The notes under the pieces were generated by a model. That model saw only the letters and a list, made by a program, of their open reading frames with translations, was not told the DNA's origin and searched no databases. A stretch of DNA of 13,647 nt, from NCBI GenBank assembly GCA_023436305.1, contig JAEZJQ010000015.1, forward strand, positions 1-13,647, given 5' to 3'. The position numbers and the translations under genes were made by a program. Position 1 is the stretch's first letter; each line of letters starts with the position of its first letter. Source of the stretch: Bacillota bacterium. GTDB lineage: Bacteria > Bacillota > UBA4882 > UBA8346. Of this stretch, positions 1-5,709 are shown one piece after another.

Positions 1-1
1 G

Positions 2-253
2 AACAATACTTTCGCGGTTATCCACCGGGTGATTGATATCTTGACCACCGAGATTGGAATTAATGATTTACGGATAGTTAAACAGGTTCGGGAGAGAAAT
101 TTTACCCGGTTTTCTAAGCCGGGAAGCAGTTTGATAGTAATCTCACCGGAAGATCCATTAGTTGAAAGCAGTTTAAAATTTTCCTCCCGGCTTATTCAAA
201 AATATTATCATTTAGGTGAGCAGGCAGCAAAAAACGCCCGTATATTTTATTGA
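2..253 (+). CDS. 3' end of an unrecognised gene (partial)
   Basis: The reading frame is open from the left edge of the window to a TGA at 251-253, giving 83 residues of what must be a longer or slightly longer protein. A GTG at 29 could in principle be an internal start, but no Shine-Dalgarno site precedes it, so I treat the gene as cut by the window edge. The visible part is mixed alpha/beta with no membrane segment. It contains a basic stretch (KQVRERNFTRF) and then SSLIVISPEDPLVESS, and ends in KNARIFY. I do not recognise the family and assign no function. No convincing terminator follows. The genes to its right run in the opposite orientation, so it is not in an operon with them. Confidence 0.55.
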   Translation, partial: NNTFAVIHRVIDILTTEIGINDLRIVKQVRERNFTRFSKPGSSLIVISPEDPLVESSLKFSSRLIQKYYHLGEQAAKNARIFY

Positions 254-338
254 ATATTTTAATTTTATAATTCCAAAAATTGGTTTTCTTTGACATACAT
301 CGGATGTTTGAAAGGTATTTACATTGCAATAAGTATTA

Positions 339-366
339 AAAATAGAAAGCCCGGTCAACCCGGGCT
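339..366 (-). terminator. Rho-independent terminator of microprotein copy 1
   Basis: The 7-bp stem AGCCCGG/CCGGGCT (348-354 with 360-366) has a 5-base loop. Read on the minus strand it is followed by a T-rich run (TTTCTATTTTTA). It lies just downstream of the stop at 386. Confidence 0.8.
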
Positions 367-385
367 AGACTCAAAGAATTATTGC

Positions 386-505
386 TTATATGAAAGAACC
401 GCCCATGCAACAACCAAGTACTAAAAGAATCAGAATTAAGAAAATCAAGAAGGGGTTACAACAGCCAAAAATTCCTTCAAAGAATCCACCTTTTGCTTCA
501 GACAT
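386..505 (-). CDS. 39-aa Cys-paired single-span membrane microprotein, copy 1
   Basis: A short minus-strand gene starts with ATG at 505, 10 bases after the AAGGAG (516-521, complement). It encodes 39 residues: a polar, Gly-rich head (MSEAKGGFFEG), then FGCC-N-P, a hydrophobic stretch of about 12 residues rich in Ile, Leu and Phe, then LGCC and a short GGSFI tail. The Cys pairs (15/16 and 32/33) bracket the membrane span, as in the two tandem paralogues to the right. A strong hairpin terminator lies 20 bases past the stop. Conservation of protein, ribosome site and terminator across copies shows that this is the real gene here, not the overlapping plus-strand frame. Very small hydrophobic proteins of this kind are common in spore-formers (YjcZ-like proteins, for example), but I cannot place this one in a named family. 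A role in the spore or forespore membrane is a guess. Confidence 0.8.
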   Translation of the reverse strand: MSEAKGGFFEGIFGCCNPFLIFLILILLVLGCCMGGSFI

Positions 506-552
506 TATTATTTCACTCCTTTCTGGTAGTGGACTTATCGTCCATCTACAAT

Positions 553-560
553 ATAATATG
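553..560 (-). promoter_or_regulatory. Possible sporulation-sigma -10 box upstream of copy 1
   Basis: On the minus strand this reads CATATTAT, resembling the -10 element used by sigma-E type factors (CATAcAaT-like). Its near edge lies exactly 48 bases upstream of the copy 1 start codon, the same distance as the matching box at copy 3. No clear -35 was identified. Confidence 0.35.
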
Positions 561-693
561 CTTTTTTTTCTTGGGTGATATTAGGCAAATAACCTTTTAT
601 TGAATATGACTCAATGGGTAGATTACGTATGAAATAAAATATGAATGCTCCTATGTGGAAAATGAAATAATTATTTGTGTTTTGAATACCAAC

Positions 694-717
694 TAAAAAG
701 CCCGGATAACCCGGGCT
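694..717 (-). terminator. Rho-independent terminator of microprotein copy 2
   Basis: The same 7-bp stem as at copy 1 (699-705 with 711-717) is followed on the minus strand by CTTTTTAG. It lies 20 bases past the stop at 738. Confidence 0.8.
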
Positions 718-737
718 AATATCTCAAAGAATTTTGC

Positions 738-857
738 TTAGATGAAGGAACCGCCGCCGCAACAACCAAGTATCAAAAGAACGAAAATTAAGAAAATCAA
801 AAAGGGATTGCAACAGCCAAAATTTCCACCAAAGAATCCACTATTTGTTTCAACCAT
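738..857 (-). CDS. 39-aa Cys-paired single-span membrane microprotein, copy 2
   Basis: This is the second copy of the tandem family. ATG at 857 is preceded by AAGGAG (868-873, complement). The 39-residue product has the same plan: head MVETNSGFFGG, FGCCNP at 13-18, a hydrophobic span of about 12 residues, LGCC at 30-33, and the tail GGGSFI. Cys 15/16 and 32/33 are conserved. DNA similarity to copy 1 extends from the ribosome site through the gene and into the downstream terminator, which points to a fairly recent duplication. Its upstream region differs from the other two copies: a TATAAT box (complement of 900-905) and a long inverted repeat (911-953) suggest separate control. Function unknown; probably an integral membrane protein. 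Confidence 0.8.
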   Translation of the reverse strand: MVETNSGFFGGNFGCCNPFLIFLIFVLLILGCCGGGSFI

Positions 858-899
858 TATTATTTCACTCCTTCCCGGTAGAAGATTGAGTATCCATCG

Positions 900-905
900 A
901 TTATA
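900..905 (-). promoter_or_regulatory. TATAAT -10 box upstream of copy 2
   Basis: A perfect TATAAT on the minus strand lies 43 bases before the copy 2 start. It is next to the inverted repeat at 911-953, which covers the region where a -35 would be. A good TTGACA-like -35 is not visible. Confidence 0.4.
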
Positions 906-910
906 TTTAA

Positions 911-953
911 AATTGTGATAAACTCATTGAATAAGCGAAAGATTATCACAATT
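911..953. promoter_or_regulatory. 11-bp inverted repeat, possible operator of copy 2
   Basis: AATTGTGATAA (911-921) and TTATCACAATT (943-953) are a perfect 11-bp inverted repeat with a 21-base spacer. It starts six bases from the TATAAT box of microprotein copy 2 and spans its -35 region, as expected for a protein-binding operator. It is too AT-rich and too widely spaced for a terminator, and has no T-tract. The regulator is unknown. Confidence 0.45.
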
Positions 954-1067
954 ACTCAAATAAACCGTGTGTACGCTAAATATTAGGATTCTTCATACCG
1001 CTTTATCATGTGCATTCTAATCACAGATATTAGACGAAGAACCTATTATTCAGTTTTTCGTAGGGCC

Positions 1068-1190
1068 TTATATACACCCACGCCCGAAACTGCAACAGCC
1101 AAGAACTAATAAAATGAGGATGAGGAAGATTAAAAATGGATTACAACAACCAAAGATACCATCCATAAGTCCTCTAAGTCCATCTGCCAT
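1068..1190 (-). CDS. 40-aa Cys-paired single-span membrane microprotein, copy 3
   Basis: This is the third and most divergent copy. ATG at 1190 is preceded by AAAAGGAG (complement of 1201-1208). The 40-residue product begins MADGLRGLMDG, then IFGCCNP, a 12-residue hydrophobic span almost identical to that of copy 1, LGCC, and a tail SFGRGCI that adds a fifth Cys (position 39). The head and tail have diverged while the FGCCNP-span-LGCC core is nearly unchanged, which suggests selection on the membrane core and Cys pairs. Unlike copies 1 and 2, no GC-rich terminator hairpin is evident just after the stop, so transcription could run on towards copy 2. Function unknown. Confidence 0.78.
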   Translation of the reverse strand: MADGLRGLMDGIFGCCNPFLIFLILILLVLGCCSFGRGCI

Positions 1191-1237
1191 GTTTTATACA
1201 CTCCTTTTTCAGCCCTTTTTCAGTAGGCTTATATTAA

Positions 1238-1245
1238 AGTATATG
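1238..1245 (-). promoter_or_regulatory. Possible sporulation-sigma -10 box upstream of copy 3
   Basis: On the minus strand this reads CATATACT, similar to sigma-E type -10 elements. It sits 48 bases before the copy 3 ATG, matching the spacing at copy 1. The -35 region is not clear, so this is tentative. Confidence 0.35.
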
Positions 1246-1392
1246 AATCTTATTTGCTGGATTGACTAGGCAAATGTTATTATTATGTCGGCCATTAACA
1301 TAAGTATTTTTATTTCAAAACTTCCTGACACGTTTAACATTAATAATAACAATTGTAGCTAAGGATGCTGCAAAAGTATGAATCACCATCAA

Positions 1393-1434
1393 TCCGAATC
1401 CTTCATAGTATGGCAATAACAATTTAGATTCGGA
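1393..1434 (+). promoter_or_regulatory. Leader hairpin that may mask the methyltransferase ribosome site
   Basis: TCCGAATC (1393-1400) and GATTCGGA (1427-1434) are perfect 8-bp complements with a 26-base loop. The right arm includes the first three bases of the GGAGGA Shine-Dalgarno site (1432-1437) of the gene starting at 1444. In RNA this stem could occlude the site. Structure is seen in the sequence; a regulatory role is inferred. Confidence 0.35.
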
Positions 1435-1443
1435 GGATTTACA

Positions 1444-2124
1444 GTGGGAAAAGTAACTTATCTTGATCTATTAGCTCAGTATGAGGTAAATAGCGCTCAT
1501 CCCGGTGGGCCGGCACTGACCAGGTTACTGTTGCATAATGAAACAATTACTCCAAATATGACGCTATTGGATGTAGGTTGTGGAACCGGGCAGACGGTAG
1601 TCTATATTGCGGAACATTATCCCTGTAAAGTCATAGCTATCGATATCAATCCCAAAATGCTGGAGAAAGCCCGGCAAAAATTAGCGAAGCACCAACTGGA
1701 CATCCCATTAATCCGTGCCAATGCGATGGATCTTCCATTTCACAAAAATTCTTTCGATATCGTACTGGCCGAATCCGTGACCATCTTCACCAATATTCAC
1801 AAGACTCTACGGGAGTATTACCGGGTGTTAAAACCTAGTGGGACTTTGCTGGCGATTGAGGCCACCGCGCTCTCACCACTAACCAAGGATGAAACAAGTG
1901 ATTTCCAAAGGGTGTTAGGGATTAACTGTATGCCGACAAAAGATGAGTGGCGCCAAATGTTTCAAGATGCCGGTTTCCCCAATGTCCAGGTTTTATTGGA
2001 GCGGCGCATGAATTGGATGCAATCATTATCCCCGAAAATGAACCGGGTTTTTGGCGAGTATTTCAACATATTGTTTCGCCATCGAAATAAATTCGGGTAC
2101 GGAGTTTACCGTTGCCGGTTTTAA
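1444..2124 (+). CDS. Class I SAM-dependent methyltransferase
   Basis: This 226-residue enzyme most probably transfers a methyl group from S-adenosylmethionine to a small molecule or lipid; the substrate cannot be read from sequence. The start is GTG at 1444, six bases after GGAGGA. The class I Rossmann motifs are clear: motif I LDVGCGTGQ (42-50), the acidic residue after strand 2 in VIAIDINP (D67), ANAMDLPF (92-99), FDIVLAES (104-111), and the LREYYRVLKPSGTLL segment (122-136) typical of the Methyltransf_11/UbiE-like group. Residues 147-226 form a separate C-terminal part that probably shapes the acceptor site. There is no signal peptide, so it is cytoplasmic. It is the only plus-strand gene between two minus-strand groups, so it is probably monocistronic. 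The leader hairpin at 1393-1434 may affect translation. Confidence 0.88.
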   Translation: MGKVTYLDLLAQYEVNSAHPGGPALTRLLLHNETITPNMTLLDVGCGTGQTVVYIAEHYPCKVIAIDINPKMLEKARQKLAKHQLDIPLIRANAMDLPFHKNSFDIVLAESVTIFTNIHKTLREYYRVLKPSGTLLAIEATALSPLTKDETSDFQRVLGINCMPTKDEWRQMFQDAGFPNVQVLLERRMNWMQSLSPKMNRVFGEYFNILFRHRNKFGYGVYRCRF

Positions 2125-2190
2125 TTAAGGTTCTGTAAGTCTGCCTTACGCCAGTCGAACCATGGAGTGTGGTTTATTGTCTATTTAGTT

Positions 2191-2220
2191 GTAAAATAGG
2201 CCCGGATGATTCTCCGGGCC
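2191..2220 (-). terminator. Rho-independent terminator of the first subtilase
   Basis: The 8-bp stem GGCCCGGA/TCCGGGCC (2199-2206 with 2213-2220) has a 6-base loop. On the minus strand it is followed by TATTTTAC. It sits 11 bases beyond the protease stop. The plus-strand side lacks a T-run, so it serves the methyltransferase poorly if at all. Confidence 0.8.
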
Positions 2221-2231
2221 AAACATATACT

Positions 2232-3596
2232 TTAGACAAACATTATCGGGAGTAGCATGAGCATTGCCAACGATAATGGGTTAACAGTGTTGGATTTCGA
2301 TTTTTCAGTGGAATCATCTGCCGCTGTTTCTTTCGCCTCGGATTTTTTACCGGAAAGATTACTTAAAATTGAACTTATACCAGATAAAAGATTAAATAAA
2401 GGATTTTGTTTATTTACGGCCTCATTTTTGGATTCTTCAAAAAGACCGTCCATATTTAAAGCCCCGGCTCCTTCAAAGTTCGTTTCCAGACCTAAATCCC
2501 GGGCATTTTTGCGGATGAGATTTTTTACTTGATCCGGCTTTAATGAAGGCGATTTCTGTAATATTTGGGCCACCGCCCCTGTGGCCATCGGAGCTGCCAT
2601 CGAAGTACCGCTCAAAGCGCGGTAACCTCCCCCAACTCTAAGCGACATGATATTGGTTCCTGGCGCTAAAAGATCAGGTTTTACAAGATTATCAACAGTC
2701 GGGCCCCTGCTGGAGGAATCGCTGAGGACATCATCGGTTATGTCCGTGGTACCTTTGTCATCCATGTTGCCTACGGTGATGGCCTTGGGATTAATACCCG
2801 GGCTATTGATGGTCCGGGGATCAGGTCCGTCGTTGCCGGCGGCTACACATACCACCATACCGTTTGACCAGGCAGTGGAAACCGCCCTGCATAACGGATC
2901 CTGTTGGTACGAATCCTGGGCTGCGGAACCAAGTGATAAATTAATGGCTTTAATGTTAAAGTCTTTTTGGTTCTGAATACACCATTCAAGTGCGGAAATC
3001 ACATCGGATGTATTCCCGGCTCCATCCTTATCCAAAGCTTTAACACCGACAAGTTTAGCATCCGGAGCCATTCCGGTATATTTTCCCCGTGAAACTGTTC
3101 CATTACCGGCGATAATGCCGGATACATGGGTGCCGTGCCCATTATCATCATATGGGGTGGAGCGATCATTTACTAAATCATTCCATGCAACAATCCGGTT
3201 CTCGGGGTAAATCAAATCAGGATGCTGGAATATCCCGGTATCGATAACGGCAACGGTTACATCTTTCCCGGTAAAACCCAAATCATGGGCGGTGGCGCCG
3301 CCAACCGTCGGAACCGCACTATCCAATAACACACGCACTTTAACATCATGCCAAATTTTGCGAACATGGGGTGAATAAACCATTGATTCCAGCGCCGCAT
3401 AAGGAGCCTCCATGACGATGAAAGGCGCCAGTCTCATCTCCCGGTACACTTTACCTTCATTTGCTTCAATATAGGATGCGATCTTATCCGTAAACGGAGT
3501 AGCCATTTCTACGATAATCCGGCATGGTTTTTCGGGATTTTCAGTAAACTCGGGCCTTAATAATACCGAAGAGATTTTCTGTGTCCATTGTGGCAA
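2232..3596 (-). CDS. AprX-like subtilisin-family serine protease (S8), intact triad
   Basis: A peptidase S8 enzyme that hydrolyses proteins through an Asp-His-Ser triad. I place the start at TTG 3596 (454 residues): the longer GTG frame at 3605 overlaps the AGGAGG itself (3605-3610, complement), whereas TTG follows it by eight bases. Numbered from there, the triad is D119 (AVIDTGIFQHPDL), H154 (DDNGHGTHVSG) and S332 (LSGTSMAAPM), with oxyanion Asn N255 (CVAAGND) and SSRGPT near 295-300. Residues about 25-85 resemble an I9-type propeptide. The layout, including GKDVTVAVIDTG and VISALEWCIQ, closely follows Bacillus AprX. No signal peptide is present, as in AprX. An unusual tail (385-454) has a low-complexity charged linker, then a hydrophobic end (NPLSLAMLMLLPIMFV) that could insert in a membrane. 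It has its own terminator; a TATAAT lies at 3625-3630. Confidence 0.93.
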   Translation of the reverse strand: MPQWTQKISSVLLRPEFTENPEKPCRIIVEMATPFTDKIASYIEANEGKVYREMRLAPFIVMEAPYAALESMVYSPHVRKIWHDVKVRVLLDSAVPTVGGATAHDLGFTGKDVTVAVIDTGIFQHPDLIYPENRIVAWNDLVNDRSTPYDDNGHGTHVSGIIAGNGTVSRGKYTGMAPDAKLVGVKALDKDGAGNTSDVISALEWCIQNQKDFNIKAINLSLGSAAQDSYQQDPLCRAVSTAWSNGMVVCVAAGNDGPDPRTINSPGINPKAITVGNMDDKGTTDITDDVLSDSSSRGPTVDNLVKPDLLAPGTNIMSLRVGGGYRALSGTSMAAPMATGAVAQILQKSPSLKPDQVKNLIRKNARDLGLETNFEGAGALNMDGLFEESKNEAVNKQNPLFNLLSGISSILSNLSGKKSEAKETAADDSTEKSKSNTVNPLSLAMLMLLPIMFV

Positions 3597-3624
3597 ATGT
3601 ATCACCTCCTACTACTTTTTAAAT

Positions 3625-3630
3625 ATTATA
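3625..3630 (-). promoter_or_regulatory. Probable -10 box of the first subtilase
   Basis: A TATAAT on the minus strand lies 28 bases upstream of the TTG start and just before the ribosome site. The -35 is poor (GAAACA at the right distance), so a regulated or alternative promoter is possible. Confidence 0.4.
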
Positions 3631-3760
3631 CTCACCGTATCCATTGTTGTTTCTGGAAGAAAAGCATGATTTGAGCTAAATTTAACAAATATGCCTCCCA
3701 GCTAAATGTTTAAAACCCATATATTACAATAAACACGTCCTGCCTGTTACATCCGATTAC

Positions 3761-3876
3761 ACTTCGGGTGTCTTATGATGCATTTGTTTATTATGTTAGT
3801 CAATAATTCCAAGAGTCCTATATTCCAACCGGCGGTGAATCTATGAGCCTGTGCGGCCAATCGGTTTTCAAAGCAT
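3761..3876 (+). promoter_or_regulatory. FMN-riboswitch-like fragment (probably degenerate)
   Basis: Blocks appear in the same order as in FMN riboswitches: CTTCGGG (3762-3768), ATTCCAACCGGCGGTGAAT (3822-3840, close to the conserved ATTCC-ACCGGCGGT core), GAGCCTGTG (3845-3853), and GGCCAATCGGTT (3855-3866, resembling GGCCGACGGTT). The conserved 5' block and the closing GTCCGGATGGGAGA part are missing or unrecognisable, and no riboflavin gene follows. I regard it as a relic or chance likeness. Confidence 0.2.
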
Positions 3877-4110
3877 ATTTAGTATCAAGTAACATATTCT
3901 AATACAATATATAATAATTTTAAATTTTTACAATATATTACACACACAAACTCCGATAGATAAAAATTTAAGCCTTATTTGAGGCCATAAAAAGATTCAA
4001 TTATCACAACACGATTTTCAACCCTAAACCATAAGATAAAATAAGATAGTAAAAAAAACTAAGGTTTTTTATACTGTTTTAAAAATCCAGTAATAAACGG
4101 GGCTAAAACG

Positions 4111-4521
4111 ATGGATTTAAAACAAATTGAATCTTTGATAAAAAAGTATTCCGGAATCCCGTACAAACATGCCGGCAGAGACTTAACCGGTCTCGATTGT
4201 CTGGGGTTAGTCCATTTTTTTTATAAGGACTGCGGCATTGATGTCCCGGACGGCGATGGTCAAGCATATTCCCACGACTGGACTAGAACGGACCCGGAAC
4301 GTTATCTCCGGGGGATAATGTCCATCGGAAAAGCAGTCCCGGTAGACGACCTTAAACCGTTTGACTTTGTTTATTTTCGAATGGGTAGAAATATTACCCA
4401 TGGGGCTGTAATGGTGGACTGCGAACACTTTCTGCATGTATTACAAAATACCAAGGTCCATGTGAGCCGATTGGATCATATTTGGAGAAGACGCTTAGCC
4501 GGAGCAAGGAGGCTTGTATAG
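4111..4521 (+). CDS. NlpC/P60-family cysteine hydrolase (small, cytoplasmic form)
   Basis: A 136-residue single-domain protein of the NlpC/P60 superfamily, whose members cleave D-gamma-glutamyl bonds in peptidoglycan stem peptides or related amides. The nucleophile motif is LDCLGLVHFFYKD, with C30; the DCLGLV form recalls phage-type NlpC/P60 hydrolases. The histidine motif is ITHGAVMVD (H97), and H109 in HFLHVLQ is a likely third polar residue. The whole protein is the catalytic domain, with no signal peptide, SH3 or LysM region, so it would act inside the cell or forespore, or be released by lysis. ATG at 4111 follows a weak CGGGGC ribosome site. It is divergent from the intact subtilase and leads a row of small plus-strand genes, although the 149-base gap after it makes co-transcription uncertain. 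Confidence 0.82.
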   Translation: MDLKQIESLIKKYSGIPYKHAGRDLTGLDCLGLVHFFYKDCGIDVPDGDGQAYSHDWTRTDPERYLRGIMSIGKAVPVDDLKPFDFVYFRMGRNITHGAVMVDCEHFLHVLQNTKVHVSRLDHIWRRRLAGARRLV

Positions 4522-4670
4522 TCTAGTAAATGTTCCAAATGGAATATATCAGATTTCTTAATGATACATATGCTGATGATGGAGAATGTTAAATTGTAAT
4601 AACTATTTTTGATTTCGAATCAGTCCTGGACATTGTTCAATTTACCGAATAGGAATTGGAGGTGAAAGAT

Positions 4671-4778
4671 ATGGGATTTGATGGTGGCGCTGGGTTTGAT
4701 GGCGGGTTATCCTGGATTTGGTGGATAGTGATCATATTGTTAGTCGTCTCTTGTTTCTGTAAAGATGGCTTTATTTAA
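4671..4778 (+). CDS. 35-aa YjcZ-like membrane microprotein
   Basis: A very short gene with a near-perfect ribosome site, GGAGGTGA (4658-4665), five bases before ATG. The 35-residue product has a Gly/Asp-rich head with a repeat (GFDGGAGFDGG), then LSWIWW, a hydrophobic span of about ten residues, and the tail SCFCKDGFI. The Gly/aromatic head followed by one membrane span matches the general plan of YjcZ-type sporulation microproteins of Bacillota, though exact family membership is not certain. The CxC after the span recalls the Cys pairs of the three microproteins at 386-1190, and all share a -FI or -I ending. A hairpin terminator follows at 4805-4850. Likely an integral membrane protein expressed during sporulation (inference). 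Confidence 0.78.
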   Translation: MGFDGGAGFDGGLSWIWWIVIILLVVSCFCKDGFI

Positions 4779-4804
4779 TATATACGGATTTAAGGGCAAA
4801 ACAA

Positions 4805-4850
4805 AAAAGATACCTGGAGGCGCGGCTGTGCTTTTATCCCGGTATCTTTT
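4805..4850 (+). terminator. Rho-independent terminator after the 35-aa microprotein
   Basis: AAAAGATACC (4805-4814) pairs with GGTATCTTTT (4841-4850) over ten bases, with a further GGA/TCC pairing inside a long loop. The 3' end is T-rich (CTTTTCATTTTC). A-rich sequence on the other side would also allow stopping on the minus strand. Confidence 0.65.
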
Positions 4851-4953
4851 CATTTTCGGGCAGTAGATTAGTATTTAAGAAGTATTCCGAAAAATACTCC
4901 GGATGAATATGATAACCATCATGTGCCAGTTCCATTTCAAAGGAGGAATATTC

Positions 4954-5118
4954 TTGACCAATGCCGATATAGAACAAATGGCGGATAAGATCTATGCCCG
5001 GACCCGAAATATCCCGGGAGTGGACCGGGATTTCATTAAACGATGCCTGCAGGGAATCGCTTCACTGGGGGATAGTCAAGTTGACGCCAGGTTAAAACAG
5101 TTGATTCGTTTTTTATAG
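4954..5118 (+). CDS. 54-aa small soluble protein of unknown function
   Basis: The start is TTG at 4954, six bases after AAGGAGGA (4940-4947). The longer ATG frame from 4903 would place the ribosome site inside the coding sequence and adds an unrelated hydrophobic lead, so I reject it. The 54-residue product (MTNADIEQMADKIYARTRN...) is predicted helical, basic and soluble, with no Cys and no membrane segment. It contains NIPGVDRDFIKRCL and ends in a leucine-rich helix, LKQLIRFL. I do not recognise the family. It has its own terminator (5170-5191), so it is a free-standing transcription unit or the end of one from upstream. Its position between two AprX-like proteases suggests a shared regulon at most. 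Confidence 0.7.
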   Translation: MTNADIEQMADKIYARTRNIPGVDRDFIKRCLQGIASLGDSQVDARLKQLIRFL

Positions 5119-5169
5119 TTCTAAAAGCCCGTGTTCTTTTTTATGCCGGAACTCATAAAGTATAGAATG

Positions 5170-5191
5170 AAAAGCGGAAAACCGCTTTTTT
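5170..5191 (+). terminator. Rho-independent terminator after the 54-aa gene
   Basis: The stem AAAAGCGG/CCGCTTTT (5170-5177 with 5182-5189) has a 4-base A-loop and a six-T run. Confidence 0.85.
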
Positions 5192-5241
5192 AAAGAGTTG
5201 TGATATACAGCTCAATTAATCATAAGGAGATACAACAGGCG

Positions 5242-5709
5242 ATGATGAATCTGGAATTGTTAAAAAACATAAATTCCCTGTTGTCACAGGTCATCGATTT
5301 ATCGGAGAGTGAATTTTCCGCTGGAAAGTGGTTGGATTTCGCCACCAATGCCGCCAAACAGTTAGGTGATTTTTCATCAGGCCCGTTGTCACCCCTTTCC
5401 TCCCGGGAAGATCCTGTGAGTGGGCGGCGTAACCATCCAACTTCATCTTCCTCCGAATACACCGGACCTGAAATGAATTCAATGAATTTATGGAAATTAT
5501 TGGAGCCTCTCAATAAACTGTTACCACAAATCACAGCCGTGGGACCTATGTTGAATGCTTTTATGAAACCCAAGGACGGAGAACCGGCCAATCCAAGGCA
5601 TACCGCCAATGCCGGCGGCGGCTTCTTTATAAAAAAGACCGTCTTGAATTCATTAACCTTCGCTTTGCTGCCTGTTCTTTTAATGAATTTTGTTTTGAAA
5701 TTCCGGTAA
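5242..5709 (+). CDS. 155-aa protein with hydrophobic C-terminal segment, unknown
   Basis: ATG at 5242 follows AAGGAGA (5224-5230); a GTG at 5200 is in frame but upstream of that site. The protein has an N-terminal amphipathic helical part (residues 1-40, Leu/Ile heptad-like), a Ser/Pro/Gly-rich polar stretch (about 45-80), a second amphipathic region (LWKLLEPLNKLLPQITAVG), a Gly-rich hinge (TANAGGGFFIKK) and a C-terminal hydrophobic segment, LTFALLPVLLMNFVL. The end resembles the hydrophobic end of the intact subtilase (LSLAMLMLLPIMFV), so both may be tail-anchored in the same membrane. No catalytic motif is visible. A terminator follows at 5804-5832, and the convergent second subtilase homologue ends at 5932. 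I do not recognise the family. Confidence 0.7.
   Translation: MMNLELLKNINSLLSQVIDLSESEFSAGKWLDFATNAAKQLGDFSSGPLSPLSSREDPVSGRRNHPTSSSSEYTGPEMNSMNLWKLLEPLNKLLPQITAVGPMLNAFMKPKDGEPANPRHTANAGGGFFIKKTVLNSLTFALLPVLLMNFVLKFR

Larger units (their letters stand above)
345..874. repeat. Direct duplication of microprotein gene plus terminator
   Basis: Segment 345-522 (gene copy 1 with terminator and ribosome site) and segment 696-874 (copy 2) align over their whole lengths with scattered substitutions. Even the stop-to-terminator spacer (a TCAAAGAATT block) and the terminator stem are retained. Copy 3 at 1068-1208 shares the gene and ribosome site but not the terminator. The offset between copies 1 and 2 is 352 bases. 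Confidence 0.75.
3597..4110. other. 514-base AT-rich divergent intergenic region
   Basis: This region separates the first subtilase (minus) from the NlpC/P60 gene (plus) and should hold both promoters. It contains the protease ribosome site and TATAAT at its left end. A segment at 3761-3876 carries several blocks that look like pieces of an FMN riboswitch. A very AT-rich stretch lies at 3890-4080, including an A7C/GT6 weak hairpin near 4050-4068. No open frame with a credible start and ribosome site was found. Confidence 0.5.

Noticed and set aside
390..578. 62-codon plus-strand open frame, basic at its N-terminal part
   Set aside because: It is the antisense of microprotein copy 1. It has no ribosome site, while the minus strand has one plus a terminator, and the minus-strand frame is conserved in three copies.
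2257..2976. Plus-strand open frames of 91 and 109 codons
   Set aside because: They are antisense to the S8 protease, whose catalytic motifs are unambiguous on the minus strand.
4050..4068. A-rich/T-rich hairpin before the NlpC/P60 gene
   Set aside because: The stem is almost all A-T, with one G-C pair. No gene ends nearby, so a terminator call is not supported.
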